From: Hsuehochloa calcarea
Lineage: Eukaryota; Streptophyta; Magnoliopsida; Poales; Poaceae
Length of the DNA: 64,000 nt
Assembly (NCBI GenBank): GCA_036346395.1
Contig: CM070602.1
Location: 15,075,098 to 15,139,097, forward strand
Direction of reading: 5' to 3'
The notes under the pieces are model-generated. The model was not told where the DNA came from, did not search any database, and saw nothing but the letters and a program-made list of their open reading frames with translations. Shown one piece after another: positions 1 to 11,326 of the stretch; positions within the stretch are counted from its first letter, which is position 1; the number at the start of each line of letters is the position of its first letter. The translations under genes were made by a program, and so were the position numbers.

Positions 1-57
1 CGAGTTACGACAAGGCGAGAATGCGCGAAGAGTTTGCATGCGCATGCACGCACGTAC

Positions 58-516
58 TTAGGTTGGCGTTGACGGCGTCCATGTAGGTGTAGTTGCGCTT
101 GCCGGTGGTCTGGTCGCCGGAGCGGTAGCGATCGCCGAGCAGCGCGGAGGTGTAGTAGGTGACGAAGGAGAAGAGCAGATGACGGTCGGGCCGGCCACCC
201 AGCCGAGCTGCGCGATAGCCCACCCCAGCGACAGCACCCCGGACCCGATCACCGCCGTGATGATGTGGGCACTCGCCGTCCACATCGTCCCTGCAGCGCC
301 AAAGAATTTAACGATCAACTTTACAACAACAACAAATACACACACACACACACACATATATATAGGCAGCTCTAGCTCGTTACCGGTACGCTTGAGGCGG
401 CCGTCGTCGTCGTAGCACTTGGAGCCCGCCGTGTGTCCGAGCTCCACGGATGACACCCCCATGGCCGCCGCCGCCGCCGGGCAGTACTGCTGCTTGGCCA
501 CACCGTTCTCCCCCAT
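58..516 (-). CDS. Amino acid permease (AAP family), first two exons, frameshifted and cut by window edge
   Basis: Two exons of a plant amino acid/proton symporter (AAAP superfamily, AAP branch), a plasma-membrane carrier for neutral and acidic amino acids. Exon 1 is 516 to 384, starting at MGENGV and holding the cytosolic N-terminus with an alanine run. The donor is at 383-382. Exon 2 is 290 to 58, beginning TMWTASAHIITAVIGSG, the family's first membrane helix with its diagnostic GSGVLSL and AQLGWVAGP motifs. After PTV near 180 the frame is lost: the expected continuation LLFSFVTYYTSALLGDRYRSG lies in the next frame, and one base appears to be missing. Exon 2 ends at NANL with a donor at 57-56, so the rest of the gene (about 400 residues expected) is outside the window. 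An in-frame GTG at 531 lies upstream, but the ATG at 516 fits the family start. The frameshift may be a pseudogene lesion or a consensus error. Family identity is firm; which paralogue is not. Confidence 0.9.
   Translation of the reverse strand: MGENGVAKQQYCPAAAAAMGVSSVELGHTAGSKCYDDDGRLKRTGNELELPIYMCVCVCVFVVVVKLIVKFFGAAGTMWTASAHIITAVIGSGVLSLGWAIAQLGWVAGPTVICSSPSSPTTPPRCSAIATAPATRPPASATTPTWTPSTPT
338..365. repeat. CA/TA microsatellite in permease intron 1
   Basis: A run of about nine CA dinucleotides followed by TA repeats lies inside the first intron of the permease gene. It is a simple sequence repeat and probably polymorphic. Confidence 0.85.
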
Positions 517-646
517 CTCTGCACCAGCCACAACACTCGAACAGTGAGACTACAGCTATAGCACAGCACACAGCTCGATATCGCACAAGCAGTAGAAGTA
601 GGTGTTGTTCTAGCTGCAGTACATAGCACCGTGACTACTTATGCAG

Positions 647-656
647 CAATATATAG
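647..656 (-). promoter_or_regulatory. Candidate TATA box of the permease gene
   Basis: On the minus strand the sequence CTATATATTG lies about 130 bases upstream of the permease ATG at 516. This is a plausible spacing for a TATA box plus a 100-base leader. It is assigned by motif and distance only. Confidence 0.4.
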
Positions 657-699
657 CTATCGACGAGGGAGCTAGCTAACCAGTAAGGTGGTGAGTGAT

Positions 700-2890
700 C
701 GAGACACGGAATTAGCCGGGAGAGCGCGAAGACTTGGCGTGGAATTCAAAGGCGCACGGTCAACGACGAGCTGCTGCTCCACTAGCTGCAGTGTGAGGAA
801 GACGTCTACCTGGAAGGTGGGTGGTGAGCGTTTGGGTCAAGGTTTTGTTAACCGGGCTTCAAACTTTTAGGGGGTCATTGGACCGGTTTGGTCCGAAAAT
901 CGAAAAAAAGTGACTAATTTGGGCCAAAATTTTCATATTGAACTTTGAAGTTTTCAAATTTTAAATTAAAAAAGATTAAATTAAAGCAAATTCAAATTTT
1001 TTGAGCTAATTTTGGCCGTCCGATAATTCTATTTTTCGATTGATTATCGGCCAGTAATCAAAACTATTGTTTGGGTTTGGGGGACGGAATTGAAGTGAAG
1101 GGAAGTACTATGCCCACGGGTGTGTGGCATTTGTTCTTGGCTATCTTTAAGACGAAATCGATGTTAAAGGGATAATAATGCATGTCCTGTGCCGTGTCCT
1201 AGCTAAGTAGCTATGCACGCCTCTCATGTGTGAAGAATATGTCATGTCTCGCACACTTGGTCATATCGCATATGTACAACTACGGATGGTTGATCGATCG
1301 GTAGCATCTTAATTTGTCGTTTATTGACACGGTTTTGCTATTCATAAGCCTGAGTTCATTTATTTTTGTGACCCTTGGATGTGTAAGCTAGAACACTGGT
1401 GTGTTTTCTTGTCTGATTGCAACTGCCGAGCTTGCCGAGCTTGATCGATTGCAATTCCTTAAAAATGACCTACTCTACTATATATATTATTATACTTTAG
1501 TAAAAAGAAGTTTTACAGTGCAATGATCCAGCACAAACTCCACGTGTACTTGTATTTGCTGTTTTACAAACCAATTTCCAATACTGAAAACCAAAGTTTT
1601 CTCAGAAAAGTGGACCACGCGAGACTTCAATGGAGTAAAACAAAACGTGGTTAAATATATTGTTGGACGGACCCAGGTCGTCTACAGGTACATTCAACTT
1701 GCATCTCAATCTCTACGTACGTTGCCACTAAGCTAGTATACTGGCATATGCATTTGGACTCACAAGATCATCACAGAGGGGTACAATACATGCAATGCCC
1801 ACTTGATCATTAACGCAAGCTAAGGCCATCAAAACCTTGCAAGAAGACGCATCACACCGAAGATAGGATAAGATCGCAACAGTGTACTACTAGCACATGC
1901 CATGCCAATATGCCATGCAAATCTAGCTAGCTTTTGATGCATGTATTGCATATTTACCTTTGCCAAAAAAAAAAGCCTCCTCTTCTTGACCCTCTCCCCG
2001 CTCCTCTACTTGCAAGAGCTTGAAGAAGAGAGAAGTTTAAGGCTACAACGTATGTATGATAGATGGGGTTACACTTGGTGTGGTGTGTCATGTTTGCACA
2101 CCGGCTGGGTTCTTATAGGGGTGCTAGCTCAAGGGGTGTGTACATGCATGATGCACTCATGTATGATACTACTAGAGACTATCTACCCGTAAGTTGTCTG
2201 AAAATTTGTTATTTTGTTCCCACCTTTAGATTTTCATCTAACAATACGAAAAAAATGTTATAAAAAATACAAATAAAAATTCTAAACTAGATAAAAGTAA
2301 ATCAAGGTCAACCCTACAAATACAAAAATAAATAAAACTAAAAGTTACAGTAGAGTTGTGTTAAAATTACACATCATTTGATACTACAATTTTAGGCTCA
2401 GTACTATGCAACTGTAGATGACTGATGGATAAGATAATTTCATACAACTAAAAATTAGCAAATCCGATAATATTATCAGTTAAGGGAAGAGATCCTGGGG
2501 TGTTTGTACCCCACGGGTTCTCAACCATCCTTTTGTTTCCATGGGGAATATATTCGGTGTTCCTCCCGGCCATGAGATTAAATAAGTTGAGCGCCCACTA
2601 GCTAGGGATCATATCACGATTTTGTTCCGGCTGGATCATTCCCCTTGTATCGCAGGAAAGGGCAAGACTTTGTGGTATTGGTTTTGCACATTTTAGCTAC
2701 GTCAAAATGTGTCTCCCAAGGGCAAGTAAAGAGCTATACGTGAGAATTGCTGGAATGGTGAAATTAAGCCCAGTGTATTTTGGCCAAGATGACCTCGAGC
2801 TGATCGAGCCCAAGCAAGACAAGCAAGCTTCGATAATACATGTATATTCCCTTTTTATTTTCTATCTCTCCTTTTTTTTAAAGGAAAAAA
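700..2890. other. Intergenic sequence without recognised gene
   Basis: Upstream region of the permease gene. It is AT-rich with many stops in all frames. A short stretch at about 2707-2840 reads as plausible protein (KELYVRIAGMVKLSPVYFG) but I cannot place it in a family, and it ends in transposon sequence. No RNA gene seen. Confidence 0.5.
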
Positions 2891-2891
2891 A

Positions 2892-3290
2892 CACTACTAC
2901 AGAGAGGATCATCACAGACGACTCCAAACCATTATCATGGACGGTTTTCGAACCGTCTGAATTTATGTGTCTATGATAACAGACGATTATCACAGACGGT
3001 TTATGAGCCGTCTGTGATAAGTCATAACACAGACGGTTTTTTTATTGAAACTATCTATTGAGACCTATTATCGCAGATTGTTTCCGCTAACAACCGTATG
3101 TGATATGTCGGATATCACAGACGGTGTTTTTTACTAACCTTCTGTGATTGGAGACATATCATAAACGGTTAGTAAAAATAATTGTCTGTGATATCCAACA
3201 TATCACAGACGGTTGTTGGTGAAAACCGTCTTTGATAGTAGGCCTTCACAGACGACTTCGACCCAAAAAACCGTCTATGATAGTTCGTTA
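2892..3290. mobile_element. CACTA-like transposon end with inverted ACAGACGG subterminal repeats
   Basis: The block starts with CACTACTACAGAGAGG, which looks like a CACTA-type terminal inverted repeat. It continues with about ten copies of a short motif, TATCACAGACGGTT, in both orientations, so neighbouring copies form hairpins (for example ACAGACGGTTTATGAGCCGTCTGT). Dense subterminal repeats next to CACTA termini are the transposase-binding zones of En/Spm elements. I could not find the opposite terminus. The sequence to about 4560 may be the body of the same element, but no transposase is readable. A related array is at 36210-36560. Confidence 0.65.
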
Positions 3291-3299
3291 TACCTAACT

Positions 3300-4562
3300 A
3301 AATTTTTCTGATTTTCGGCTTGCTTCATGAATTGAATCATAGATGAATCAATTGTTGACAACTCAATGTGATCATTTACAACTCAAAATCAATTACAAAA
3401 GAATATGTTCAAGTATTGTCGCTAGAGTTACAATTGAATTACAACTACTCAAAGTGAATTACAATTGAATCAATTGTTTCAAAGTCGTTCAACGGTGTTG
3501 ACGGAGTGAAACTCTCCGCTGGCGTTAGTGATCTCTGCCTTGATGAAGCTGCAGAGCATCCCTCAAACCTACGAGATTTCAGTCATAATGAATGCATCTA
3601 AACCAAGTATCATGCCCTGTGGCTAGTAGGAGTAAAGTAGTGTCGGACTTGGATTTTCTAATCCCAAATCCTCTGTGAAATTACTGTGCTATTCCTTATA
3701 TCAGTAGATAGCACTCGCAGGCACATTACTGAATCAATTCATACAAGGCGTAAACTAAGACATTCAATATATTACAACTTTCAGAGTAACACAGACCACG
3801 TTGGGTCAAGTTTTACAAAAGGGCTGGGCAGGCCGAATCGATTACATTACATAAAAGTATGTAGCTACATCGGAAGAAAAAGGGGGGTAGAGCTTATCTC
3901 TCCACGGGCAAGCGAATATGGTGACCTATGTTCGACGGATATTACCCAAGGGGTTGGGCAGTATCCGCTGTACGCAAGTACCAAACGAGTCCACTTAGAC
4001 TGAAGCGAGATCTAGACTATAGACTAGACTACGCTTCATCATTTCCTTGTCCGTCGATTTCTGGGGCTTCATAGTTTGCGTAGTCCCCTTGATCCACATC
4101 ATCTGGAGGGTTTGGGGGAAGAGCGAGAATGAGCACAACTTCCGTGCTCGCGAGCCAACACACAAGATGCAATAGTATACATGCATGGCTTAACAAGGAA
4201 TGGCTCGGGTTCTTTTATTAGCTAAAGCAACATTATCAATTATCATAGTTACAAATTCCCATGACCTAGCATTTTAAACAAAATGCATTTTATTAAAGAG
4301 AGTAAGTGCAATATTAAATAACAGTAGAGGTTCCCTCCATCGGAACTCTACACATGCATCATTTTATTGGAGCTACCTCCGCTCCTCCATACCATTGAGC
4401 TCGGCGGCTCAGGAAAAATTCAACCTCAGGCTAGATGAGCTGACCTGGTTGTCAAATCAACCTTAGGCTAGATGAGCCGACCTGGTTGTCATTCCCACCC
4501 ACAAAGGTTTTTTTGAAATAGAACTAACGCAAGTTAAGATCCCATGTCCGCCTTTGACCGTA
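3300..4562. other. Uncharacterised sequence, possible body of the CACTA-like element
   Basis: No supported gene. A reading of 105 codons at 3686-4003 (plus) has no recognisable motif. At about 4423-4496 a segment containing CTAGATGAGC is repeated twice in tandem with small differences. Confidence 0.4.
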
Positions 4563-4570
4563 GGCACGTC

Positions 4571-5333
4571 CAAGGTAGTCAGAGTCGAGATCCTAAGTTG
4601 GATCGATTTGTCTCTGGTAGGATTGAATCGTAGTATCAAATCGTAGAATTAATCGACGATACTACGGAATTGTAAAAATACACATATTTAACATATATAC
4701 TATAAGTTTGTATGATTCTTATATGGTTTACCATTTATAACCGAAAAAGGGACAAAGCACTTTTTATCGTACAACAGATAAGCATAATGGTACTGACACG
4801 ATGGATGAGATAGTTCTGAACTATAGGAGAACAGGCAATAACCATGACTAGTTTACTACAATTATATGAGAAATGGTCACAACTTTTGTAAATCAATATC
4901 TAATTGAAACACTTACATATTCCTTAAAAGCAGCTAGACATACTCCAGGAATAAAAATAGCTTATCATTATCAAGCTCAAGATTGCTCATGTCATAATAT
5001 AGATATTTGTACTAGTATTACCACACTGATATAATATTTTGCATGCTCCTTGTTTATTTATAGTTTCATTCTCAGAAATTGATATCAATAAATTTTTCTC
5101 TAGAACAAAATATCAGCAAACCCTGGCCTCTAAAAAAATAAAAAAAATTGCAATTTTTTGCCCAAACGACTCTACTGCGATTCTACACGATTCTACGTGA
5201 TTCTACTCTTTGGATCGTGACTCTACCACATTCTACCTGGTTCCGATTCACTGTACGAATTGGATCGACAAGCTATCGTGGATTCGTAGAATCGTAAGAC
5301 TCTAAGAGTAGGATCACGATTCTAACTACCTTG
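4571..5333. mobile_element. hAT-type MITE with 8-bp target site duplication
   Basis: A 763-bp non-coding element. Its left end CAAGGTAGTCAGAGTCG and its right end, read on the other strand as CAAGGTAGTTAGAATCG, form terminal inverted repeats of about 24 bp. The eight bases GGCACGTC occur at both 4563-4570 and 5334-5341, directly abutting the termini. An 8-bp duplication with short inverted repeats is the hallmark of hAT elements. The interior is AT-rich with repeated GATTCTAC motifs near the right end and carries no transposase, so it is non-autonomous. A second, more decayed copy is at 48411-49181. Confidence 0.88.
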
Positions 5334-5341
5334 GGCACGTC

Positions 5342-6540
5342 TATTTAAACAGTTTAGACTCTGCAGAGATTGTACACTGTACCCACAAGAGATAATCATA
5401 CTCGTTACCACACATGATTCTTTAATCATGTAGTTGAGCGATCGTCACAGTGACTTTTCGAACTACCTCGCCCCTTCCGTCATCTCACCCATTTGGGCCA
5501 CTCCCATAAGTTGTGCGGGATGTTCACCATAACGACTAGCACAGCTGGCAACTTCACCCTACCACGGTGTCCCTTTCAAGCTGGAACACATCCTGCCGCT
5601 TGCACACTTCCACACACCGACTTATGGGATGACATTCAGGGTTTAATAATTTTACTAAGCCAAGTTGCACTTTGCAGACTTGAGATTCTACTTGTTTTAC
5701 ATAGGAGGTCATGACAAAATTAAGTCATTAATCCATCTGGGCGGTTCATACCACATATCAACCACTCTTGTGCATGACGACACCCACCACTCTTTCCATC
5801 CGCCCAGATGTAGCACTAGCAAGTTGTTTAGGGTTTTGGGGAGGAAAAACCAATTAACACAACACGCCAGTCATTTACATCCAATGACTGCCCAAATCCA
5901 CTTTCATGATTAAAAGATGATGATCATGATATTTATTGTCTCGGTACTTAATCAAGACTAGCATGTCGCTTAAGTACAACCTATGCTAGTATGTTCCACA
6001 TATTTACTAGGGTGACATGGAATGAGGGATTCAATTTCTCAAAGGATGGATAATAATTTAATTATCAAATGGGTGTTTGTCGACGATCAAATCGCCGATC
6101 TTATGAATATATAAATAAAAAGAGGAAAAATGTGCGTGACTTCTGGGAGTGGATCTAACTTGCTCTTTATTGCTATGAACTCACAATTACAAACACTAGG
6201 AGTATCTAAAAACACAACACTTTGCTATATCTTGCTTGATGTCTTCGCTTGTCTTTGTCTATCTTGCACTCGTGTCCTCTGCCTCTGTCCGTCCTTCCAT
6301 GACCCTCCTTAAATAGTTGATGAAGCGGTGGCAGTTATTCCATGAAGAGACATCCGTTGGGGAACGACACGCCTGGTCGGGAAGAGACGGCAGTTTGGCG
6401 GTTCCACTAACTGTAAAGGCGGTTGGTGAAAATGTCAACTGTTCTGTGGTTAATGATTCAGGAGACGTTAAATCATTAGCCGTAATAGTGTTGTATTATG
6501 TGGAATATGAAACACGTGGTTCATTCATCACATAGTGAGT
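5342..6540. other. No recognised gene; probable retroelement flank
   Basis: Contains only short open readings without motifs. From about 6130 the composition becomes retroelement-like. From 6540 the GGTCG/CGACC words typical of the following element appear, so the right part may belong to its LTR. Confidence 0.35.
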
Positions 6541-7071
6541 AGCGTGGTCGGAGACTTGACCTAAACGCCTGTTCATAGCTTTACGAGCACTTACCTGGTC
6601 GTGGACTAGGCTTGGAACTTTGTCCGACCAGGGTATTTATTATATAACTTCCGTAATACCTACGACCAGTTAGGTCGGTGGTCTTAGAAGTTACGACCAC
6701 GAAGACGTATGGTCTTTATCATATATTAAGATAATATATGAATATTTTAATCCTCAACAGCTAGCCCCCGAACTTTTAAATGAATGTCGGTCGTGCGGAC
6801 ACGTTCTCCGATGCAATCATATCGAACAGACCTCTCATTAAATGCCGTGAGACTCGAGGCGGTCTGTATTCATTTTAAAGTTGAGAAACTGCTTTGGAAA
6901 ATGAAAAAGCTTTTCTGTCCGTCAGGCGAAAAGGTATTTGCCCGTTGGACTTCTCGAAGAGTCTCACATGATGAAAATATCTATAAAGCGACTCTACCGA
7001 GTGCTTTAAACCTTTACGCTCTATCTCCAAGAAAATCTTCCTCGAGTTCTTCACCCAAAAAGGAAAGCATC

Positions 7072-7801
7072 ATGTCGGACCTCGCCATACCGGTCGATCT
7101 CGATCCGAGCGAGAGAAGATTGGAGAGTTTGGAGAGGGTTGGGTTGCTACCCGACAGGAGTTTGATTTCTTGGAGATCGGCTTTTGGATAGCACTGCCCA
7201 AGCGGCAAAGGGAGAAATCCCGGTGTTCCTCGCGTACGTTGAGTGCGGGCTCAAGCTTCCAGCACATCCTTTTCTTTCTCAAGTGCTGGAGTTTTATGAG
7301 GTTGAGTTGATCAACCTTGCTCCCAACGCCATTGCAAACCTAAGCATCTTCGTCTACCTCTGCGAAGCATACTTGGGGATTCCACCGTCGATGGAACTCT
7401 TCAAGTACTACTATAGGATGGCGAACACGAAGAAAACGACCAGCACCCCTGGGGAATGTACCCTAAGGCTTCATGACGGTAAGGCTGACGAGTACATTCG
7501 TATGTACTCGAAGTCTTCTTGGTCGTCATGGAAGAAAAGCTGGTTCTATATGAAGGTTACGCGAGAAGATGACCTGTATTACAGCGGTAAGAAGGCGGTA
7601 GAGAACTCGCGTTGGCGTTCCTCCTCAAAGAAGGAGGGGGAAGTTGGGAGATGGGTTGAAGCTATCCATCTCTTGAGTGTCAGAGGTTTAACCTCCTGGC
7701 ACGTTGTAAGGGACTTTTCCATTAGGAGGATTAGTCCTTTAAAGACCGAGGCACGTTCGATGCTCGTTCATTGGTGGCGACGATGCTACCAAGGATTCTG
7801 A
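7072..7801 (+). pseudogene. Retroelement protein with putative gypsy-type transposon domain, frameshifted
   Basis: The reading begins at MSDLAIPVDLD (7072) and shifts frame near 7186, where both frames overlap. It continues as GEIPVFLAYVECGLKLPAH, then a helical region with YEVELINLAPNAIANLSIFV and LCEAYLGIPPSMELFKYYY. These features match the plant 'putative gypsy type transposon' domain, found in large non-autonomous grass retroelements and of unknown biochemical role. The segment then carries a basic, tryptophan-rich part (SSWSSWKKSWFYMKV). Downstream exons at 8243-9844 appear to encode its charged C-terminal half. The frameshift and several internal stops argue that this copy is dead. Family assignment is from motif memory, not from a search. 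Confidence 0.65.
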
Positions 7802-8242
7802 TCCAGGTAATTTTTCAGAAAATCCCGACCAGATTATTTTGCGATTTGATCATTTTCGCAAAACTAAGATCTTTCATTTGTAATCGTAGTCTTGTCTTCG
7901 AGGACGTCCAAAACAGGATCAAAATGATCTGTTGCGGTGGCGAACCTGATGACAAGGCTAGCTTTCCCTTAATCCTAGCACTTGCTGGTGCTGAGGAGAG
8001 AACTGAAAGACTTAGGGTAAGCGTATTAACTTCTTTTCATCTTTCCAGTTATTTTCGATCGGTTTTAATCCTCTTTATGTGTAGTTGGTCGGACTTAAGA
8101 TCAACGAGGCTACGGAGACATGTGAGCCTATTGATTATCCGACCAGTCTCGTGATCGCGAGGGCGTGATCCGCGCCGAGGTAAGCAACTAAAAGAAATAA
8201 CTTCTGCAAGATGAAGTATATTCTTCACCTGATTAACTTTGT

Positions 8243-9844
8243 TTGTTAATACAGGCGGCAATCACCGAGTCTCGTCTAGTTGTCTATGACACAGCTGTTC
8301 CTGAGACCAGTGAAACTACACTTTCTGATCCAGGATTCAGGGACTTTGCTCTTGACCAGATGGTCGAGAACATTGCTTCTGATCTCCTGATCGGGAGTGT
8401 AGAGAATACAATTGAACCTACCAGTTCGGAACTGGTGGGAACAATTGGAAAGAAGAGAAAAACAGGCGCAATGGATTTTAAGCCAGCGCGCTATAAGATC
8501 AAGACTAAGAAAACAACCAGGTATGTACAATTTTTATATGAAAAACATACCTCGTATATTCCAAGTAGAATTGAACTTTCTGTTTCTCTCGTGCAGATCT
8601 GCTGAACCCCTGGTCGCTTCCAACCAGTCGCATTCAACAGGTCAGGTGATCGGAGGTGGTCCTGGCCATTGTCTTCCTCAGATAGGACATCTTGAGGATG
8701 ACGTGGTCGGAGGAGCCCCCGAGCCAACTTCGGCTCTGGAAACTGAGCTAGATCACGTAGTAGTCACTATGCCGACAACGGAGGTAGAAGCCACTGCTGA
8801 TCTTCCACAGGTTCCAGTACCTGAAGGTCATCCCTCTAAAACTAACAAGTTTCTTTTCTCAACTTGATTTGCCGCGAGTAAGGAACTTGATGATTATTGG
8901 GGGAGAATATCGGATCGTCTGACGCAGGCGAAGCCCGATAAAATTTGTACCGATTACAATGATGTCGTAATTCGGGTAAGTGTCTTCAATCTTCTCTATA
9001 ACCTTTCTTGAAGTTTTCAATAAGGTTTATGGAAGAAATGCTACTTATGCAGCATATGATCGAAAACCTCGCTACGGTCGGAGGACTAACCGAGCGAGTT
9101 AGGATATTAGAAGAAAAACACTCTGAAATAGAGAGTAAGAGTTCCTCTTCTTTTTTCCTCATTAAGACTTTCCTTTTATTTATTCTCCCTTATCAAGAAT
9201 TCTTTTGATAGACTTAGAGAAAATAAAATAAGATGCTTTGGCTGAAAAGGCCAGAAGAATAAAGCTTGAAGAAGAACTTCAGGCTAAGAACCGGTCGATC
9301 GAAGTCTTGACGACCAGCAATAAAAAGCTTCTGGATGATTCCAAGAAGAGAGAGGAAGGTAACCAATCGTAGTCATGACTCAGTATGTCTTCTAATCTTT
9401 TTACTTAATACTTGCTTTGTCTATGCAGAACAAAAACAAGCATTGACCAGAGTGAAGAAAGCTCGGAATTTGAGCAAGACAAGGGGCTGACTCTGTGCTT
9501 AGTTTGGATGAGAAAATCACCTCGCTAAACAAAATGCTCTTTGACATGGGCGCGGGATCAAGCTTGCCCTCCTAGGCTCTTTGCTGGAAGAGCTCAAGGT
9601 TTTGCTCAAGACCACTAGGGAGAAATATGCCCACTCTGTTAAGGAATCTATTGCATGTGCAGTCAGTCTTGCTTTGGCAAAACTGAAAGCTTCCGACCCA
9701 TCAACTAACCTTCAAGCCATCGAAGAGGATTTCAACTGCTTACCCGCAGAGGCAAATCAGATCCTCGCAGAGATGAAACCTCTAGGCGAAAAGGTCGCAG
9801 AAGAGATGGAAGTCGGATCTCCATCTAGCGATGAGTTAGTTTAG
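8243..9844 (+). pseudogene. Downstream exons of the retroelement protein (acidic and coiled-coil parts)
   Basis: Several open stretches separated by intron-like AT-rich spacers: 8243-8530 (acidic, VVYDTAVPETSETTLSDPG), 8597-8865 (SAEPLVASNQSHSTG, acidic), 9008-9140 (EEMLLMQHMIENLATVGGL), 9230-9360 (Lys/Glu-rich coiled coil) and 9581-9844 (LEELKVLLKTTREKYAHSV, ending at a TAG). Coiled coils in this place are usual for the gypsy-type transposon protein. Intron borders are not fixed, and some frames are broken. Confidence 0.45.
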
Positions 9845-10930
9845 GCATTCTCTAGTAGTTTAGCTGCAGGAAAAAAACAATGCATACAATGTAAAGACTT
9901 ACCTTTCTCTTATCAAAATGGAAAAAATTCTTTTATTCATCCGGTCGACTTGTGAATTTATGTCTTACCTAGCCCCCGACTGTTATATAGTAGAAGATCT
10001 TTACTATATAATAGTACCACCTGACGCCAAGAATATAAATCCAAATCTCAACCATTACTTGTAAGCATGTACTGATCGGTAAAAAACTGATCGTGGTAAT
10101 ACTAGGAAACCTTTATGGTCGGAACCGTGTAGGTTTCGGCTAGTTGTAAATCTGTTTTTAATGATCGAAGTACTTTACTAAGACAACATATGGTCGGAAA
10201 AACAAAGAATTCTCCTTGATAAGAGGTCTACTCGCCTTGACATCCTTATATAGTCGTGAAGGAGTAGCCGCTTTGCCTCGCGAAGAGGCGCTTTAATTGA
10301 GCCAGAATGGGCGTGTGATGGCAGTAATTACGCGCATTGGCTTCCCACGCCGCGCAATTATCATTCAAAGATAATGGGGTATTCAAGCACTATTACTACA
10401 CAGATAGTAGTGCGTGCACTGCCTCGATTCCTTAATCAATTAGACCCACTTGCCTCGTAGGTTTGATTTATAAGGTGGTCGGGTTTGCCCGGTCGTATGA
10501 GAACTTACGACCGGTAGTAGTCGTAAAAGGTCTTACGACTATGTAGTGATCGAGAAAGACTTACTGACATGTGATGGTCGAGAAAGACTTACGACTGTAG
10601 TAGTCGTAGCAAGACTTACGACTATGGGGGTGATTGTAGAAGATCTTACAATCACTTGTAGCCCTCCCTTATAAAAATAAGGGTACTTCGAGACTATGTG
10701 ACATCATATTTACCCATAATAAGAATTATAGATAATAGATAAAATGAGGATTATTAGATCCTCGCCATCTAGCCCCCACTTCAAGTGAAAGTAACTTACT
10801 TGGTGAAGGATTCGCAAATGGACTTGCGACTATGAAAATGTCGAGAACCATAGTCGAAGGAAAACTCTTCGACACTTGAGTATTACTTTGACCAGAGTTT
10901 GCTTGGTCGAAAGGTTGCTTACGACTATCG

Positions 10931-11226
10931 TAAAGTCATAAAACCCTACAATTGTGTAGTGGTCGAGTAAGGCGATCGGAGAAAAACCCTTCCGATCGAT
11001 ACTTCCTTCGCCGTAAAGACTTGGTCAAGAAAGTGATTTTGCTTGGAGGTGACAAAACTAACCTAACTTTCCGAATGCACTGTCCGGGAATTCCACAGAT
11101 CTGTTGATAAACGGTTCTCGGCGATTGCAATCGTGAAGATTGCTTACGACTATTAAAAGTCGTAAAACCCCTACGACCGCCGTGGTCGAGTAGGGGAATC
11201 GGAGAAAAACTCTTCCGATTGATACT
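10931..11226. repeat. Tandem repeat of about 222 bp abutting the assembly gap
   Basis: The stretch 10931-11004 (AAAGTCATAAAACCCTAC, GGTCGAGTAAGG, CGGAGAAAAACCCTTCCGAT) recurs with modest changes at 11153-11226, giving a period of about 222 bases. The second copy ends exactly where the N block begins. Confidence 0.75.
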
Positions 11227-11326
11227 NNNNNNNNNNNNNNNNNNNNNNNNNNNNNNNNNNNNNNNNNNNNNNNNNNNNNNNNNNNNNNNNNNNNNNNNNN
11301 NNNNNNNNNNNNNNNNNNNNNNNNNN
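11227..11326. other. Assembly gap of 100 N
   Basis: Exactly one hundred N, the conventional placeholder for a gap of unknown length. Its left border lies inside a tandem repeat, and its right border lies in copia gag sequence, so the true missing length may be large. Confidence 0.99.

Larger units (their letters stand above)
6541..11226 (+). mobile_element. Decayed LTR-type retroelement carrying a 'gypsy-type transposon' protein
   Basis: A region united by the words GGTCG, ACGAC and TAGCCCCCGA that frames an intron-containing coding region at 7072-9844. The TAGCCCCC word recurs at about 6765, 9970 and 10770. The right flank (9850-10780) has many short CGACTA/GGTCGAGAAAGACTTACGAC repeats, resembling long LTR or 3' non-coding sequence. 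No reverse transcriptase, integrase, primer-binding site or clear LTR pair is visible. The right end runs into the assembly gap. Limits are approximate. Confidence 0.55.
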
